A stretch of 62,168 bases of DNA from an uncultured Treponema sp. (GTDB taxonomy: Bacteria; Spirochaetota; Spirochaetia; Treponematales; Treponemataceae): positions 1 to 62,168 of the forward strand of contig CAJPOF010000005.1 of NCBI GenBank assembly GCA_905372235.1, read 5' to 3'. The position numbers and the translations under genes were made by a program. Shown here piece after piece: positions 9,015 to 18,323 of the stretch (positions are counted from its first letter, which is position 1; the number at the start of each line of letters is the position of its first letter). The notes under the pieces were generated by a model that saw only the letters and a list, made by a program, of their open reading frames with translations, was not told the DNA's origin and did no database searches.

Positions 9015-10322
9015 TCATTTACTAAAAGAAAGTTTTATCCGAACGGAAAGAATCCGGCGTTGCGCCTGCTCTTCAACCGTAAAAACAGCATTTTTCCAGC
9101 GGATTTTTTCGCCGACTGAGGGAAGATAGCCGAATCTTTCCAAAAGCCAGCCTCCCAAAGTCATGAACTCGTCGGATTTCAAACCAAAACCAAAAAAATC
9201 GTTCAGGTCATCCAGCTGAAGTTCGCCCGGAACTAAAAATTCGCCCGACTCCACAAGTTTGATTCTTTTTTCCGCAGGCAAACTGTTTTTTTCTTCCGTA
9301 ATTCTACCGAACACCACACGCAAAATATCGTCCATCGTAACAATGCCCGAAAGACTTCCCTGCTCGTTCAGCGCCACGGCAAATTCCGTTTTTTGCTTTC
9401 TGAACTTTGAAAGAAGTTCAAGAGCGGTAAGCGTTTCCGGCACGAACATAACCTCGTGCATCACATTCTGCGCATAGCCTTTTCCCGTGTCGGACGATTT
9501 TTCGCCCAAAAGAAGGGACTTGTAATGAATTACGCCGACTATATTTTCAGGAGAAATTCTGTAAACGGCAATAAGTTTAAGTCCCGTCTCGTTGAATTTT
9601 TTGACGATTTCGTTTTTTGTGGAATCTTGGCTTACAGACTGAACCAAAGAACGATGCTTCATAAGGTCATGTACGATTAAATCGTTGAACTTAAATATTT
9701 TGTTCAGCATACGGCTTTCGTCAGCCTCTAGAGTTCCTTCATTCGCCCCGACCTCAAACAGAGCCGCCAGCTCCTCCTCAGTAATCGTAACGTTGTCGAA
9801 TTTCCATATTTTTTTGGCAAGAGCGGCGGTAGATTTTGAAAGAAGTGAAAAAATCCAGACAATCGGAAAAAAAATCTTTTCAAGGACAAAAAGCGGCATG
9901 GCGTTTTTAAGAACGATTTCTTCCGTCTTTATAAGAGCCGCCGTTTTAGGAACAATCTGACCGAATGTCGTGGCAAAAAAAGTTATTACAATCGTCGAAA
10001 CGGCTGACGCTACTCCCGGAACGGACGCACCCGAAAGCCGCACCGCCGTTGAAGATGCAATCTGAACCGCAAGCGCAGTCGCCAAAGCCGAAGCCAAAGT
10101 GTTCATAAAATTAGTGCCGATTAAAATGATTGTCAAAAGTTCGTCGATGTTTTCTTTAAGAGCTGAAGCGGTTTTTGCGTTTTTCCGCTTTTCGTTCACG
10201 AGTTTACGCATTTTTATTTTTGTAATCGAAAGATACGCTGTTTCAGAGCCTGCAAAAAAGGCGATTATTTTAAGAATAAACACAAGGACAAAGAGCGTCA
10301 AAAAAGTTTTAAGACTATTCAT
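9015..10322 (-). CDS. CNNM/CorC (HlyC)-type membrane protein, second of a tandem pair
   Basis: A 435-residue protein of the DUF21-CBS-CorC architecture: about four membrane helices in the first 190 residues (including FAGSETAYLSITKIKMRKLV), a CBS pair at about 195-330 that binds adenylates in relatives, and a C-terminal CorC domain (ELQLDDLNDFFG ... LGGWLLERFG). Relatives export magnesium or cobalt, though many are labelled hemolysins. The ATG at 10322 follows AAGGAAGA and overlaps the stop of the upstream paralogue by eight bases, so the two are translationally coupled. A TTG 18 bases upstream is a weaker start. Confidence 0.85.
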   Translation of the reverse strand: MNSLKTFLTLFVLVFILKIIAFFAGSETAYLSITKIKMRKLVNEKRKNAKTASALKENIDELLTIILIGTNFMNTLASALATALAVQIASSTAVRLSGASVPGVASAVSTIVITFFATTFGQIVPKTAALIKTEEIVLKNAMPLFVLEKIFFPIVWIFSLLSKSTAALAKKIWKFDNVTITEEELAALFEVGANEGTLEADESRMLNKIFKFNDLIVHDLMKHRSLVQSVSQDSTKNEIVKKFNETGLKLIAVYRISPENIVGVIHYKSLLLGEKSSDTGKGYAQNVMHEVMFVPETLTALELLSKFRKQKTEFAVALNEQGSLSGIVTMDDILRVVFGRITEEKNSLPAEKRIKLVESGEFLVPGELQLDDLNDFFGFGLKSDEFMTLGGWLLERFGYLPSVGEKIRWKNAVFTVEEQAQRRILSVRIKLSFSK

Positions 10323-11589
10323 CGCTATCTTCCTTGTCAAGGATTTCCACGCGAACGGTTTTTATCCTTCTTTTATGAATGGTTTTCACGGTAAATACGA
10401 TGTTTTCAAAGCGAATGCTGTCGAAAGGCATGGGAAGCCTGTCAAGTTTTTCGGTTATCCAGCCGCCTAAAGTTTCATTGACGCAGGACTTCAGTTCCGT
10501 GCCTGTAAGTTCTTTGAAATCCGAAAGCAAGGTAGTTCCGTCAATTTCAAAAGATTTTTTATCGATTATGCTGGATGCAATTCCGCCGCTGTTCCGCCAT
10601 GGTGTGGAAAATCCGTTTTTCCCGAAGATTTCCCGAACTATGTCTTCCTTGGTTATAACTCCGTCTGTACCGGAATATTCGTCCATGACAATCGCCATAG
10701 TTTCGTTCCGCTCCCTGAAAATCTCGTGAACGGAAGAAATTTTTATCGTTCCCGGAACAAACACCGGAAGTCTCATCGCGGCTTTTATGTTGAAATCTTT
10801 TTGGGAATATCTTAGTAAATCCTTCAGGTAAAAAATGCCCACAACATCGTCGATATTTTTACTGTAAACGGGAAAACACGAAAATCCCGTTCGCTTTGCA
10901 ACTTCAAGCACTTCGGCGAACGAAGAATCGTCCTTCAAAGCGACGATTGCCGTCCGGGGAATCATAACGCTCTGCGCCTCAAGGTCGGAAAACTTAAAAA
11001 CACGCGTCATCATAGTGTTTTCGCCCTGCTCAAGAACGCCCGTTTCGGCTCCTGCGTCTATGAACGATTTTATGTCCTCTTCCGAATAGGACTGTTTGGG
11101 CTTTTTTACATCGATTCCCATGCATTTTAGGGCGATTCGGCTAACAAAAGTAAAAACGTATACAACAGGACTAAGAATTTTTACCACAACGGACACAAAA
11201 AAACTCAACGCATATGCGATTCCGTCAGGATTCCTTGTGGAAAGCGTCTTTGGCGTAATTTCCCCGAAAACCAAAAGAAAAATCGTAACGACAAAAGTCG
11301 CAATTCCAACGCCCTTCTTTCCGAAAAACTTCATGGCGACCACGGTGATAATCGAAGAAAGGAGTATGTTCACCAAATCGTTTGCCACAAGAAGGCTGTT
11401 CATCAGAAACTCTTTTCTATCAAGAAGTTTTCCAGCACGCAAAGCCCTTTTGTCTTTTTTTTTGCGCAAAATCCTGAGCCTAAGCTTGTTCATCGCCAAA
11501 AACGAACTTTCAGAGATTGAAAAAAGCATTGAAAGCGTAAGCAGCAAAACCGAAGCCACCGCAAGAGCCGTCACGGATAAATCTTTCAA
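10315..11589 (-). CDS. CNNM/CorC (HlyC)-type membrane protein, first of a tandem pair
   Basis: A 424-residue paralogue of the next gene with the same order of domains: DUF21 membrane region (SISESSFLAMNKLRLRILRKKK, then FGEITPKTLSTRNPDG), a CBS pair (SVMIPRTAIVALK ... MAIVMDEYSGTDGVITKEDIVREIFG) and a C-terminal CorC domain with LGGWITEKLDRLPMP. The start is a TTG at 11589, eight bases after the stop of the upstream lipoprotein gene; no strong Shine-Dalgarno is visible. The lipoprotein and the two CorC proteins thus form one operon. Two coupled paralogues suggest a heteromeric transporter, which is inference. Confidence 0.85.
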   Translation of the reverse strand: MKDLSVTALAVASVLLLTLSMLFSISESSFLAMNKLRLRILRKKKDKRALRAGKLLDRKEFLMNSLLVANDLVNILLSSIITVVAMKFFGKKGVGIATFVVTIFLLVFGEITPKTLSTRNPDGIAYALSFFVSVVVKILSPVVYVFTFVSRIALKCMGIDVKKPKQSYSEEDIKSFIDAGAETGVLEQGENTMMTRVFKFSDLEAQSVMIPRTAIVALKDDSSFAEVLEVAKRTGFSCFPVYSKNIDDVVGIFYLKDLLRYSQKDFNIKAAMRLPVFVPGTIKISSVHEIFRERNETMAIVMDEYSGTDGVITKEDIVREIFGKNGFSTPWRNSGGIASSIIDKKSFEIDGTTLLSDFKELTGTELKSCVNETLGGWITEKLDRLPMPFDSIRFENIVFTVKTIHKRRIKTVRVEILDKEDSDE

Positions 11590-11595
11590 TTTTGT

Positions 11596-12606
11596 CTATT
11601 TTTCGTCAAACATTTCCTGAGTGTTTTGTTCCGCAGCTTCGGCGGCGTACATTCTAACTTCATCAAGGGCAGCTTTTATACTTGAAGCGTACTCGCTTTC
11701 AGGGGCGGCGGCATAAGAGAGTTCAAGAAGCCTTAAAACTTCATCGTATTTTATAAGGTTTGAAGAACTGTACGGTTGCGTCGCAAAAAAATAAAGCACC
11801 TGCTTTTCTTCTGCGGACATACGCTCGTCGCTTGCATATTTTTCGTATACGGCTGACGCTTCCTCAAACTTTTTTTCATTTATAAGATTTGTGGCTTCCA
11901 CATGGGCGCATTCCGTCATGAATTTTCCCAAAAGACCGCTTTCGTCCTTTTTGTCCAACGCCGCGGCTTCCTTCCAAAGCTCATAGAAAATCGGACGCCT
12001 GTACTCTTCTGTTTCTTCAAGAATCTGATTGTATGCATTCATTCTTGAAACCAAATCGCCTTTCCGTGCGGTTCGGAGGCGTTCCTCAAAATCCTGAACA
12101 GTTCCGATTTCCATGTAGACCGCACTTTTATACGAAGATACTGCCGATTCAAGATAGTCAAAATTAACCGAAGCGATGTAGAATCCGTCTTTTGAAATTA
12201 TGAGCAAAGCTGGCGTTTCCCTTATCCCGTAAAGATCTGCAAATTTCATCTGCTCCAAAAGGGCGCTCTGCTTTTTCTCAAGCGATTTTTGTTCACTGCC
12301 CGTAAGAGAAGTCGGATCTTGCCCCATGATTTCAGGAATCTTTGAAAAATCAAAATGCACGCACACAAAATCTTCGGAAACAGACTTGGTGAACTCAGGA
12401 GTATCGAGCAAAAGACTCACTCCGTCTTCCGTTCCCTTTGTGTCGTATATTGAGTTCACAAAAAGAACGATATTTTTGCCTTTGGATTTTGCAGCACGTT
12501 TTGCCGCTTCAAAATCCGAAAACCAGCCGTTCGCATTTTTTTTACTGCCGCACGAAACAAGCAGAACCGATAAAGTACAAATCAAAATAAAGCAGATTCT
12601 TTTCAT
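11596..12606 (-). CDS. Lipoprotein with a thioredoxin-like domain lacking the redox cysteine pair
   Basis: A 336-residue exported protein. A hydrophobic signal ends in the lipobox LLVSC (Cys 19), so it should be lipid-anchored. Residues about 25-150 resemble a thioredoxin-fold domain (DFEAAKRAAKSKGKNIVLFVNS ... FVCVHFDF ... YGIRETPALLIISKDG), but the usual CxxC is replaced by SIYDTKG, so disulfide chemistry is unlikely and a binding or structural role fits better. The remaining helical part (about 165-336) is TPR-like. The ATG follows AGGAGA. It heads the operon with the two CorC proteins and has a well-formed promoter with a palindrome at the expected start site. Confidence 0.75.
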   Translation of the reverse strand: MKRICFILICTLSVLLVSCGSKKNANGWFSDFEAAKRAAKSKGKNIVLFVNSIYDTKGTEDGVSLLLDTPEFTKSVSEDFVCVHFDFSKIPEIMGQDPTSLTGSEQKSLEKKQSALLEQMKFADLYGIRETPALLIISKDGFYIASVNFDYLESAVSSYKSAVYMEIGTVQDFEERLRTARKGDLVSRMNAYNQILEETEEYRRPIFYELWKEAAALDKKDESGLLGKFMTECAHVEATNLINEKKFEEASAVYEKYASDERMSAEEKQVLYFFATQPYSSSNLIKYDEVLRLLELSYAAAPESEYASSIKAALDEVRMYAAEAAEQNTQEMFDEK

Positions 12607-12629
12607 ATTTTCTCCTAATAAAACTAAAA

Positions 12630-12641
12630 ACGCCTAGGCGT
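12630..12641. promoter_or_regulatory. 12-bp perfect palindrome at the predicted transcription start (possible operator)
   Basis: ACGCCTAGGCGT is a perfect 12-bp palindrome directly downstream of the -10 of the lipoprotein operon, covering roughly +1 to +12. The position is typical for a repressor site. It is not followed by a T-run in the reading direction close enough to act as a terminator. No regulator gene lies next to it. Confidence 0.35.
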
Positions 12642-12670
12642 ATTTTAAACACCGTTTTTTCATTACGCAA
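12642..12670 (-). promoter_or_regulatory. Promoter of the lipoprotein-CorC operon
   Basis: On the minus strand TTGCGT (12665-12670), exactly 17 bases, and TAAAAT (12642-12647) form a good promoter. The transcript would start inside the adjoining palindrome and have a leader of about 30 bases containing the AGGAGA ribosome site. Confidence 0.6.
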
Positions 12671-12720
12671 TAAAACTTTTGCAATAAAGGAAAAACTTTC
12701 CTTCGGCAAAAAACATTTCC

Positions 12721-15700
12721 TTACTTAAAATATCTTACGCCTGCCGCAAAAATATTTTGGCACGAATTTTCAGATTCGTTCAAAAGCGGATTTCCTGCGA
12801 CGTTTTTTATAAGGTCGATGGAAGCTCCGTTCAAAGCTTTTCCAAGCGTCCGCTCGCTGTGTCCCATTTTACCAAGCACACGCCCGTCCGGGCTTGTAAG
12901 TCCTTCGATTGCATAGCAAGAACCGTTCGGATTGTCAGGCTCTGAAAGCGTGGGATTTCCAAATTCGTCCGCATATTGCGAAAAAACTTGACCGTTCTCA
13001 AAAAGTCTTTCGGCGGTTTCTTCATCGCAGACAAAACGACCTTCACCGTGGCTTACAGGCACAAGATGAACACGCAAATCTACAACGCTTGGATCTAAAG
13101 CCCACGGACTTGAGGCACTTACCATGCGTGTTCTTACGATTCTGCTTACATGACGACCTATTCTGTTGTACGTCAAAGTAGGCATATCGCTTTTCATATC
13201 ACGGATTTCGCCATATATTGCAAGTCCGGTTTTCACAAGCGCCTGAAATCCGTTGCAGATTCCAAGAACAAGTCCGTCGCGTTTTTTCAAAAGATTCATG
13301 ATTTCATCTGCGATGCGACTTTCTCTAAGACAATTTGCGATGAATTTTGCAGAACCATCGGGTTCGTCGCCGGCGCTGAATCCTCCTGCAAGCGCAAGAA
13401 TATTCGCATCCTTCAATTCTTTGGAAAATTCGCTAAGGGAGCGGGAAAGCATTTCGGGAGTTCTGTTTGCAAGCACCAAAATCCTTGTTTCCGCACCTGC
13501 CAAATCGAACGCGCGAGCCATGTCGAATTCGCAGTTAGTCCCCGGAAACACGGGAATCACAACCCTTGGTTTTGCGCCAGAATTTACGAATATGGGATTT
13601 TTTCTTATCTCGCTCAAAGAACTGTGGATTTTTTTTGCAAAATCCGGAAGTTTTTCCTCTTGCGAAAACGAACTTACGGGCGGAAAGACTGATTTTAGCC
13701 TGCCTTCCCAAGATTCTTCCGCCTCAAAAAGCAGAATCCTACATTCTTCGATTCCGGCAACCGAAATAAAAATTTCCGATTCAGAAATCGTTTTTCCCAA
13801 AATAAAAAAAGTTCCGTCTTCAAAATCCGATGCAGAAAGTTTTTCGTTCGCTTCTACGATTATAGAGCCGTAAAGCGGAGTGAAAAAATCATGTTCGGAA
13901 GAAGAATGTTTTTGATTCTCACCGATTTTTGTCGCAGAATACGGAATATTTTCAATTTTAATTCCGATGCGATTTCCGAAAGCCATCTTAGTTACAGATT
14001 CTGCAATTCCGCCCGCACCGACAGGGTACATAGCGGCAATTTTTCCTTCGGCATTAAGGCTGTAAAGACGCTTTGAATTCTTCATGAACGAAGCAAAATC
14101 CGGAGCAAGCTCTTCCGAATACGGGACGCTCACAAGATAAACATTGTGTCCAGCTGATTTGAATGAAGCACTTGTGATTTGGGCGACGTCGCCGTAAGTC
14201 GTTGCAAAACTCACCAGAGTATGCGGAACATCCAGTTCTTCAAACGAACCCGACATGGAATCCTTTCCGCCGATTGAAGCACAGCCCGTAGCAATCTGGG
14301 CATCGAGCGCACCGAGAAGAGCAGCCGCAGGATATCCCCAACGCCGCTCGTCCGTCGCCCTTCCGAAAAACTCCTGAAAAGAAAAGCGGACGTTTTCCGT
14401 ATTTCCGCCCATGCAAGCGATTTTTGCAAGCGAAGAAAGAACCGCAACCTGAGAGCCGTGCCAAGGCGACCATTTTCCTACCCGCGGATCAAAACCGTGC
14501 GACATAATGCTTACGGTCGAAGTTTCAAATGGACTTTGCACGGGAATTTTTGCGCACATTCCGGCCTCAGGGGTCGCCTGATATTTTCCACCGAAAGGAA
14601 AAAGCACTGACGAAGAGCCGATAGAACCATCAAAACGTTCGGAAAGCCCGCGCTGGGAACAAACTGCCAAATCGTTCATGTTAAAAAGCCAGGCTTTTTT
14701 AAGGATTTCTTTTCCAGTTCCGAGCGAAAGCACATTTTTCACAGAATCAAGGGCGTTCACCAAAGGCGATGTCTCTCGGCTTTCAGGACTTTCGATAAAT
14801 GCGCATGTTTCGTGGTGTGCGCCTGCCGCATCAAGAAATTTACGGGCTATATCCACGATTGTTTTCCCACGCCATTTCATCACAAGCCTTTCCGAATCTG
14901 TAACATCGGCGACTTTCACAGCCAAAAGATTTTCCTTTGCGGCTTCGGCAATAAACTTTTCCGCATCACATTCACGCACGACGACCGCCATTCTTTCCTG
15001 ACTTTCGGAGATGGCAAGTTCCGTTCCGTTCAAGCCGTCGTATTTTTTAGGCACTGCGTCAAGATTTATAAGAAGTCCGGACGCAAGTTCACCGATAGCA
15101 ACTGCAACTCCCCCTGCTCCAAAATCATTGCACCTGCGAATCATAAGGCTCACGTCCTTTTTTCTGAACAGACGCTGGATTTTCCGTTCTTCTACGGCAT
15201 TTCCTTTCTGAACCTCGGCGGCGGCACTTGTAACGGATTTTTCAGTATGAACCTTGGACGAACCCGTAGCTCCACCGATTCCGTCCCGCCCCGTTCCGCC
15301 GCCAAGCAAAAGAACAATGTCCCCCGCTTCGGGGCGTTCCCGAATCACCGTGTCCGAAGGAGCAGCGGCGATTACCGCACCAAGTTCCATGCGTTTTGCC
15401 TCGTATCCGGGATGATAGAACTCGGTAACCTGTCCCGTCGAAAGCCCAATCTGATTTCCATAGGCAGAAAAACCGTGCGCCGCTTCCCTGCAAATTTTCA
15501 GCTGCGGAAGTTTTCCTTTGCGTGTTTCGCTCAGCGGAGTCGTCGGATCGGAAGCACCGGTTACACGCATCGCCTGGTAGACCCAGCTGCGTCCCGAAAG
15601 AGGGTCTCGAATCGCGCCTCCTATGCAAGTCGCCGCACCGCCAAAAGGCTCGATTTCAGTCGGATGGTTATGGGTCTCGTTTTTGAACATCATGAGCCAG

Positions 15701-16692
15701 CGTTCGTTATAATCGGAAGGCTTTCCGTCCGCTCCGGAGGTACAATGAACATTTATGAAAACAGAGCAGGCGTTGTTTTCCTCACTTACTTCCAAATCTT
15801 CAAGTTTTCCGTGCTTTTTAAGATATTTCATTCCGATTACAGCCATGTCCATAAGGCAAAAAGGCTTTTCTGTTCGGTTTCCATAAATCTCGTTCCGCAT
15901 GGAATTGTAATTCCGCAAAGATTTTTCAAAGAGGGAAGAATAAGGACCTTCTTCAATTTTTATCTCCTTGAGTTCCGTTAAAAAAGTCGTATGACGGCAA
16001 TGGTCCGACCAATAGGTGTCAATCACACGGATTTCGGTTTCCGTGGGGTCGCGACCTTCTTCTATAAAATAATCCTGCAGAAACTTGATATCGGCGGCAT
16101 CCATCGCAAGTGCCGAGCCTATTCTGTAAGATTCGAGTTCTTCCGCTGAAAATTTTATAAAACCTTCAACCGCCGGAATATCGCAAGGTTCTTCGGCTTC
16201 GATTTTTAGTGTTTCGGGGATTTTTTCGTCGGCAAGGCGGCTGTCAACAGGATTTACAAGATAATTTTGAATTTTAGAAACATCGTCCAAAGAAAGTTTT
16301 CCTTCCAAAATCACCATCTTTGCAGAACGGACAACAGGAAGATTTTTGCTTTCATTCCTAGATGAAACGAGTTCCGCCTGCAAAAGATTCAAGCATTGTT
16401 CGGCACTGTCGGCTCGTTGGTCATACTGACCGGGAAGATATTCCCAAATTACCACAGCTGAATCCGAAGAAATTTCCGGTTTTTCAAAAAAAACAAAATC
16501 GCTTTGTGGCTCGGAAAATATCCTTACGGCGGCGGCTTTCCCCACGGACAAATCAACATTTTCCACATCATAGCGGTTCAGATAACGAACTCCGGTCAAG
16601 CCCGAAATTCCTAGAAAATTCTTAAATTGAGAAAAATAAGTCTTAGCCTCGTTTTCAAAACCCGGCTTTCTTTCAACATACAAACGAAACAT
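12721..16692 (-). CDS. purL: Phosphoribosylformylglycinamidine synthase, single-chain (PurL-PurQ fusion) form
   Basis: A 1323-residue enzyme of purine synthesis that converts FGAR, ATP and glutamine to FGAM. An N-terminal PurS-like region, two ATP-grasp-like halves (DYFIEEGRDPTETEIRVIDTYWSDHCRHTTF is the large-form signature; FKNETHNHPTEIEPFGGAATCIGG binds substrate) and a C-terminal class I glutaminase are all present. The glutaminase keeps the nucleophilic cysteine in GLVLGICNGFQALVKTGL and the histidine in VPVSHGEGRF. Length matches the fused form known from Escherichia coli rather than the split PurSQL of Bacillus. No other pur genes adjoin it. The ATG at 16692 lies six bases after a TATAAT. 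Confidence 0.97.
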   Translation of the reverse strand: MFRLYVERKPGFENEAKTYFSQFKNFLGISGLTGVRYLNRYDVENVDLSVGKAAAVRIFSEPQSDFVFFEKPEISSDSAVVIWEYLPGQYDQRADSAEQCLNLLQAELVSSRNESKNLPVVRSAKMVILEGKLSLDDVSKIQNYLVNPVDSRLADEKIPETLKIEAEEPCDIPAVEGFIKFSAEELESYRIGSALAMDAADIKFLQDYFIEEGRDPTETEIRVIDTYWSDHCRHTTFLTELKEIKIEEGPYSSLFEKSLRNYNSMRNEIYGNRTEKPFCLMDMAVIGMKYLKKHGKLEDLEVSEENNACSVFINVHCTSGADGKPSDYNERWLMMFKNETHNHPTEIEPFGGAATCIGGAIRDPLSGRSWVYQAMRVTGASDPTTPLSETRKGKLPQLKICREAAHGFSAYGNQIGLSTGQVTEFYHPGYEAKRMELGAVIAAAPSDTVIRERPEAGDIVLLLGGGTGRDGIGGATGSSKVHTEKSVTSAAAEVQKGNAVEERKIQRLFRKKDVSLMIRRCNDFGAGGVAVAIGELASGLLINLDAVPKKYDGLNGTELAISESQERMAVVVRECDAEKFIAEAAKENLLAVKVADVTDSERLVMKWRGKTIVDIARKFLDAAGAHHETCAFIESPESRETSPLVNALDSVKNVLSLGTGKEILKKAWLFNMNDLAVCSQRGLSERFDGSIGSSSVLFPFGGKYQATPEAGMCAKIPVQSPFETSTVSIMSHGFDPRVGKWSPWHGSQVAVLSSLAKIACMGGNTENVRFSFQEFFGRATDERRWGYPAAALLGALDAQIATGCASIGGKDSMSGSFEELDVPHTLVSFATTYGDVAQITSASFKSAGHNVYLVSVPYSEELAPDFASFMKNSKRLYSLNAEGKIAAMYPVGAGGIAESVTKMAFGNRIGIKIENIPYSATKIGENQKHSSSEHDFFTPLYGSIIVEANEKLSASDFEDGTFFILGKTISESEIFISVAGIEECRILLFEAEESWEGRLKSVFPPVSSFSQEEKLPDFAKKIHSSLSEIRKNPIFVNSGAKPRVVIPVFPGTNCEFDMARAFDLAGAETRILVLANRTPEMLSRSLSEFSKELKDANILALAGGFSAGDEPDGSAKFIANCLRESRIADEIMNLLKKRDGLVLGICNGFQALVKTGLAIYGEIRDMKSDMPTLTYNRIGRHVSRIVRTRMVSASSPWALDPSVVDLRVHLVPVSHGEGRFVCDEETAERLFENGQVFSQYADEFGNPTLSEPDNPNGSCYAIEGLTSPDGRVLGKMGHSERTLGKALNGASIDLIKNVAGNPLLNESENSCQNIFAAGVRYFK

Positions 16693-16698
16693 TGTAAA

Positions 16699-16727
16699 AT
16701 TATAATGATATTAAAACGTTTCTTCAA
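16699..16727 (-). promoter_or_regulatory. Promoter of purL, predicting a leaderless mRNA
   Basis: On the minus strand TTGAAG (16722-16727), a 17-base spacer and a perfect TATAAT (16699-16704) lie six bases before the purL ATG. Nothing resembling a ribosome site fits in that gap. A purine riboswitch can therefore be excluded for this promoter. Confidence 0.65.
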
Positions 16728-16831
16728 CGAAGCGATTTTCCGAAAGAAAAAGCAGCTTTAGGCTTTGCTCTAAAAACTGATAGTTTTGGCGGAAAAAGGT
16801 CGATTAGGACTCACAAGCGTCCGGAAAATCG

Positions 16832-16891
16832 TTTTAGGACATTCAAAAAACCGCCGAAATCCTAAAATCATCGAATGTCCCCGGATTTTAG
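16832..16891. repeat. Set of overlapping, mutually exclusive inverted repeats downstream of the M20 peptidase
   Basis: Three pairings compete: TTTTAGGA (16832-16839) with TCCTAAAA (16860-16867); GGACATTC (16837-16846 region) with GAATGTCC (16873-16880); and CTAAAATC (16862-16869) with GATTTTAG (16884-16891). On the minus strand the last hairpin is followed by a T-rich stretch, so it may end the M20 peptidase transcript. No gene is seen between 16693 and 16899. Confidence 0.4.
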
Positions 16892-16899
16892 AACGCATA

Positions 16900-18129
16900 T
16901 CAATTCATGAAAAAATACGCCATCGTTTCAGCGTCTTTTACCATGTTGGAAATCACGCAATATTCGTTCGGCATATGGGCGCATTCATCAAGCGTCGACC
17001 ATACGGCGCAGGCGTAACCTTCCCGTCTTAGTTCCGCACCTACAGTTCCGCCGCCAATTCCGATGGTCCGCGCCTTTATACCTCTGACCTGCAACAAGGC
17101 TTCGGAAAGTTTTTTCACTACAGGGGAATCAACAGGCGTTGCAGGACTTTCAGAACTTTGGGCGACCTCGTAGCAGATTTCGACACCGTATTTTTTCTCT
17201 ACGGCTGAAATCTCATATTCCACCCGTGAAAGCACCTGATCCAAGGAATAGCACGGAAGAATTCGGCAGTCCATGCAGAAAGTTTCTTCGCCGGGGATTA
17301 TGTTTATTCCCGCCACATTTGAATATCGCATAGTAGGCTGAAACGTAGAATAGTTCGGCTCGAAAAGCGGATTCCGTTTAGAAAAGACTTTCTGCAATCC
17401 GAAAAGCCTCATGCTCAAATCGTTGGCAGCGATACAGGCGTTGTTTCCTTGGTCGGGGCGACTTCCATGCGTCTGAATTCCTTTTACATGAACTTTCAGC
17501 CAAAGAATATTTTTTTCCGCAACCTCAATAGTTTCGCCCTTGGAATCTCCGCCGTCCGGAATAAGAATTATGTCATCTTTTCTGAACAGAGACGTGTTTT
17601 TCAAAAGCCAAATTATACCGTATTTCGAACCGACTTCCTCGTCCGCCATAAAAAGAAGTTTTACAGTATGCTTAGGTTTTACGCCGTTTTTTATAAGGGC
17701 GAGAGCAGCAAACGCAGAAGAAACCAGTCCCTGCTGATTATCTTCAACACCACGCCCGAAAAGTTTTCCGTCCTTTTCCAAAAGACTCCACGGGTCGCTT
17801 TCCCACAGTTTCGGTTCCCCCACAGGCACAACGTCCAAATGCGCCATGCTCCAAATAGAAAAATCGTCCGATTCGCCGGGAACAGTAACCACAAGGCTTG
17901 GACGAACTCCGCTTTCGACACGGCTGTCGGGCGCATCAAAGCGCTGAATGTCGGAAAAACCGTTTTCCGTAAGCCATTCGGTAAGAGCGAGAGCCTTATT
18001 CAGTTCCCCCTGCCCGCCGTTTTCAGGAGCAAGTGCCGGATTTTCAGTAAGAAGTTTTTCAAGCTGAACCATATCCCTTTCACGGGAGCGTATATATTTC
18101 TGAACGGTTTCAAAAGTTGCGTCTAACAT
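16900..18129 (-). CDS. M20-family metal-dependent dipeptidase
   Basis: A 409-residue cytoplasmic peptidase, probably acting on dipeptides or short peptides. Metal ligands of the M20 family are visible in order: MAHLDVVPVGE (His and Asp), GRGVEDNQQG (bridging Asp), FMADEEVGSKYG (catalytic and binding Glu), IPDGGDSKG (Asp) and the C-terminal TLDECAHMPNEY (His). A lid/dimerisation domain lies at about 185-300. It resembles PepV/Sapep-type enzymes rather than acetylornithine deacetylase. The ATG lies six bases after TGC-TAGATT, so the message should be leaderless. Single gene, divergent from yigZ. Confidence 0.85.
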   Translation of the reverse strand: MLDATFETVQKYIRSRERDMVQLEKLLTENPALAPENGGQGELNKALALTEWLTENGFSDIQRFDAPDSRVESGVRPSLVVTVPGESDDFSIWSMAHLDVVPVGEPKLWESDPWSLLEKDGKLFGRGVEDNQQGLVSSAFAALALIKNGVKPKHTVKLLFMADEEVGSKYGIIWLLKNTSLFRKDDIILIPDGGDSKGETIEVAEKNILWLKVHVKGIQTHGSRPDQGNNACIAANDLSMRLFGLQKVFSKRNPLFEPNYSTFQPTMRYSNVAGINIIPGEETFCMDCRILPCYSLDQVLSRVEYEISAVEKKYGVEICYEVAQSSESPATPVDSPVVKKLSEALLQVRGIKARTIGIGGGTVGAELRREGYACAVWSTLDECAHMPNEYCVISNMVKDAETMAYFFMN

Positions 18130-18135
18130 ATGGGA

Positions 18136-18144
18136 AATCTAGCA
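18136..18144 (-). promoter_or_regulatory. Extended -10 promoter of the M20 peptidase gene
   Basis: On the minus strand TGC-TAGATT lies six bases before the ATG at 18129. The -35 region is poor at every usual spacing. Predicts a leaderless transcript. Confidence 0.45.
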
Positions 18145-18311
18145 CATATCAAAGGAATATGGAACGTCTTTGCAAATTCGTCAAAAATTTCTTTTTATCT
18201 TGATTTTCAAAGGCAAAAACAAACCTAAATATTTCGCAAAAACTCCCATATGGTCTTAAAATTCAAAATCCCTTACTTAAAAACACAGGTGCGTTTTTTT
18301 TGTTTTTACGC

Positions 18312-18317
18312 TAGTAT
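18312..18317 (+). promoter_or_regulatory. Probable -10 of yigZ
   Basis: TAGTAT lies six bases before the yigZ ATG at 18324, behind a long T-rich stretch. There is no Shine-Dalgarno and no good -35, so it is called mainly because the spacing repeats that of other genes here. Confidence 0.35.
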
Positions 18318-18323
18318 TTTTCC

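Noticed and set aside
14812..15981. 389-residue open frame on the plus strand opposite purL
   Set aside because: Lies wholly inside purL, whose motifs are unambiguous; the antisense frame has no family features and no ribosome site.
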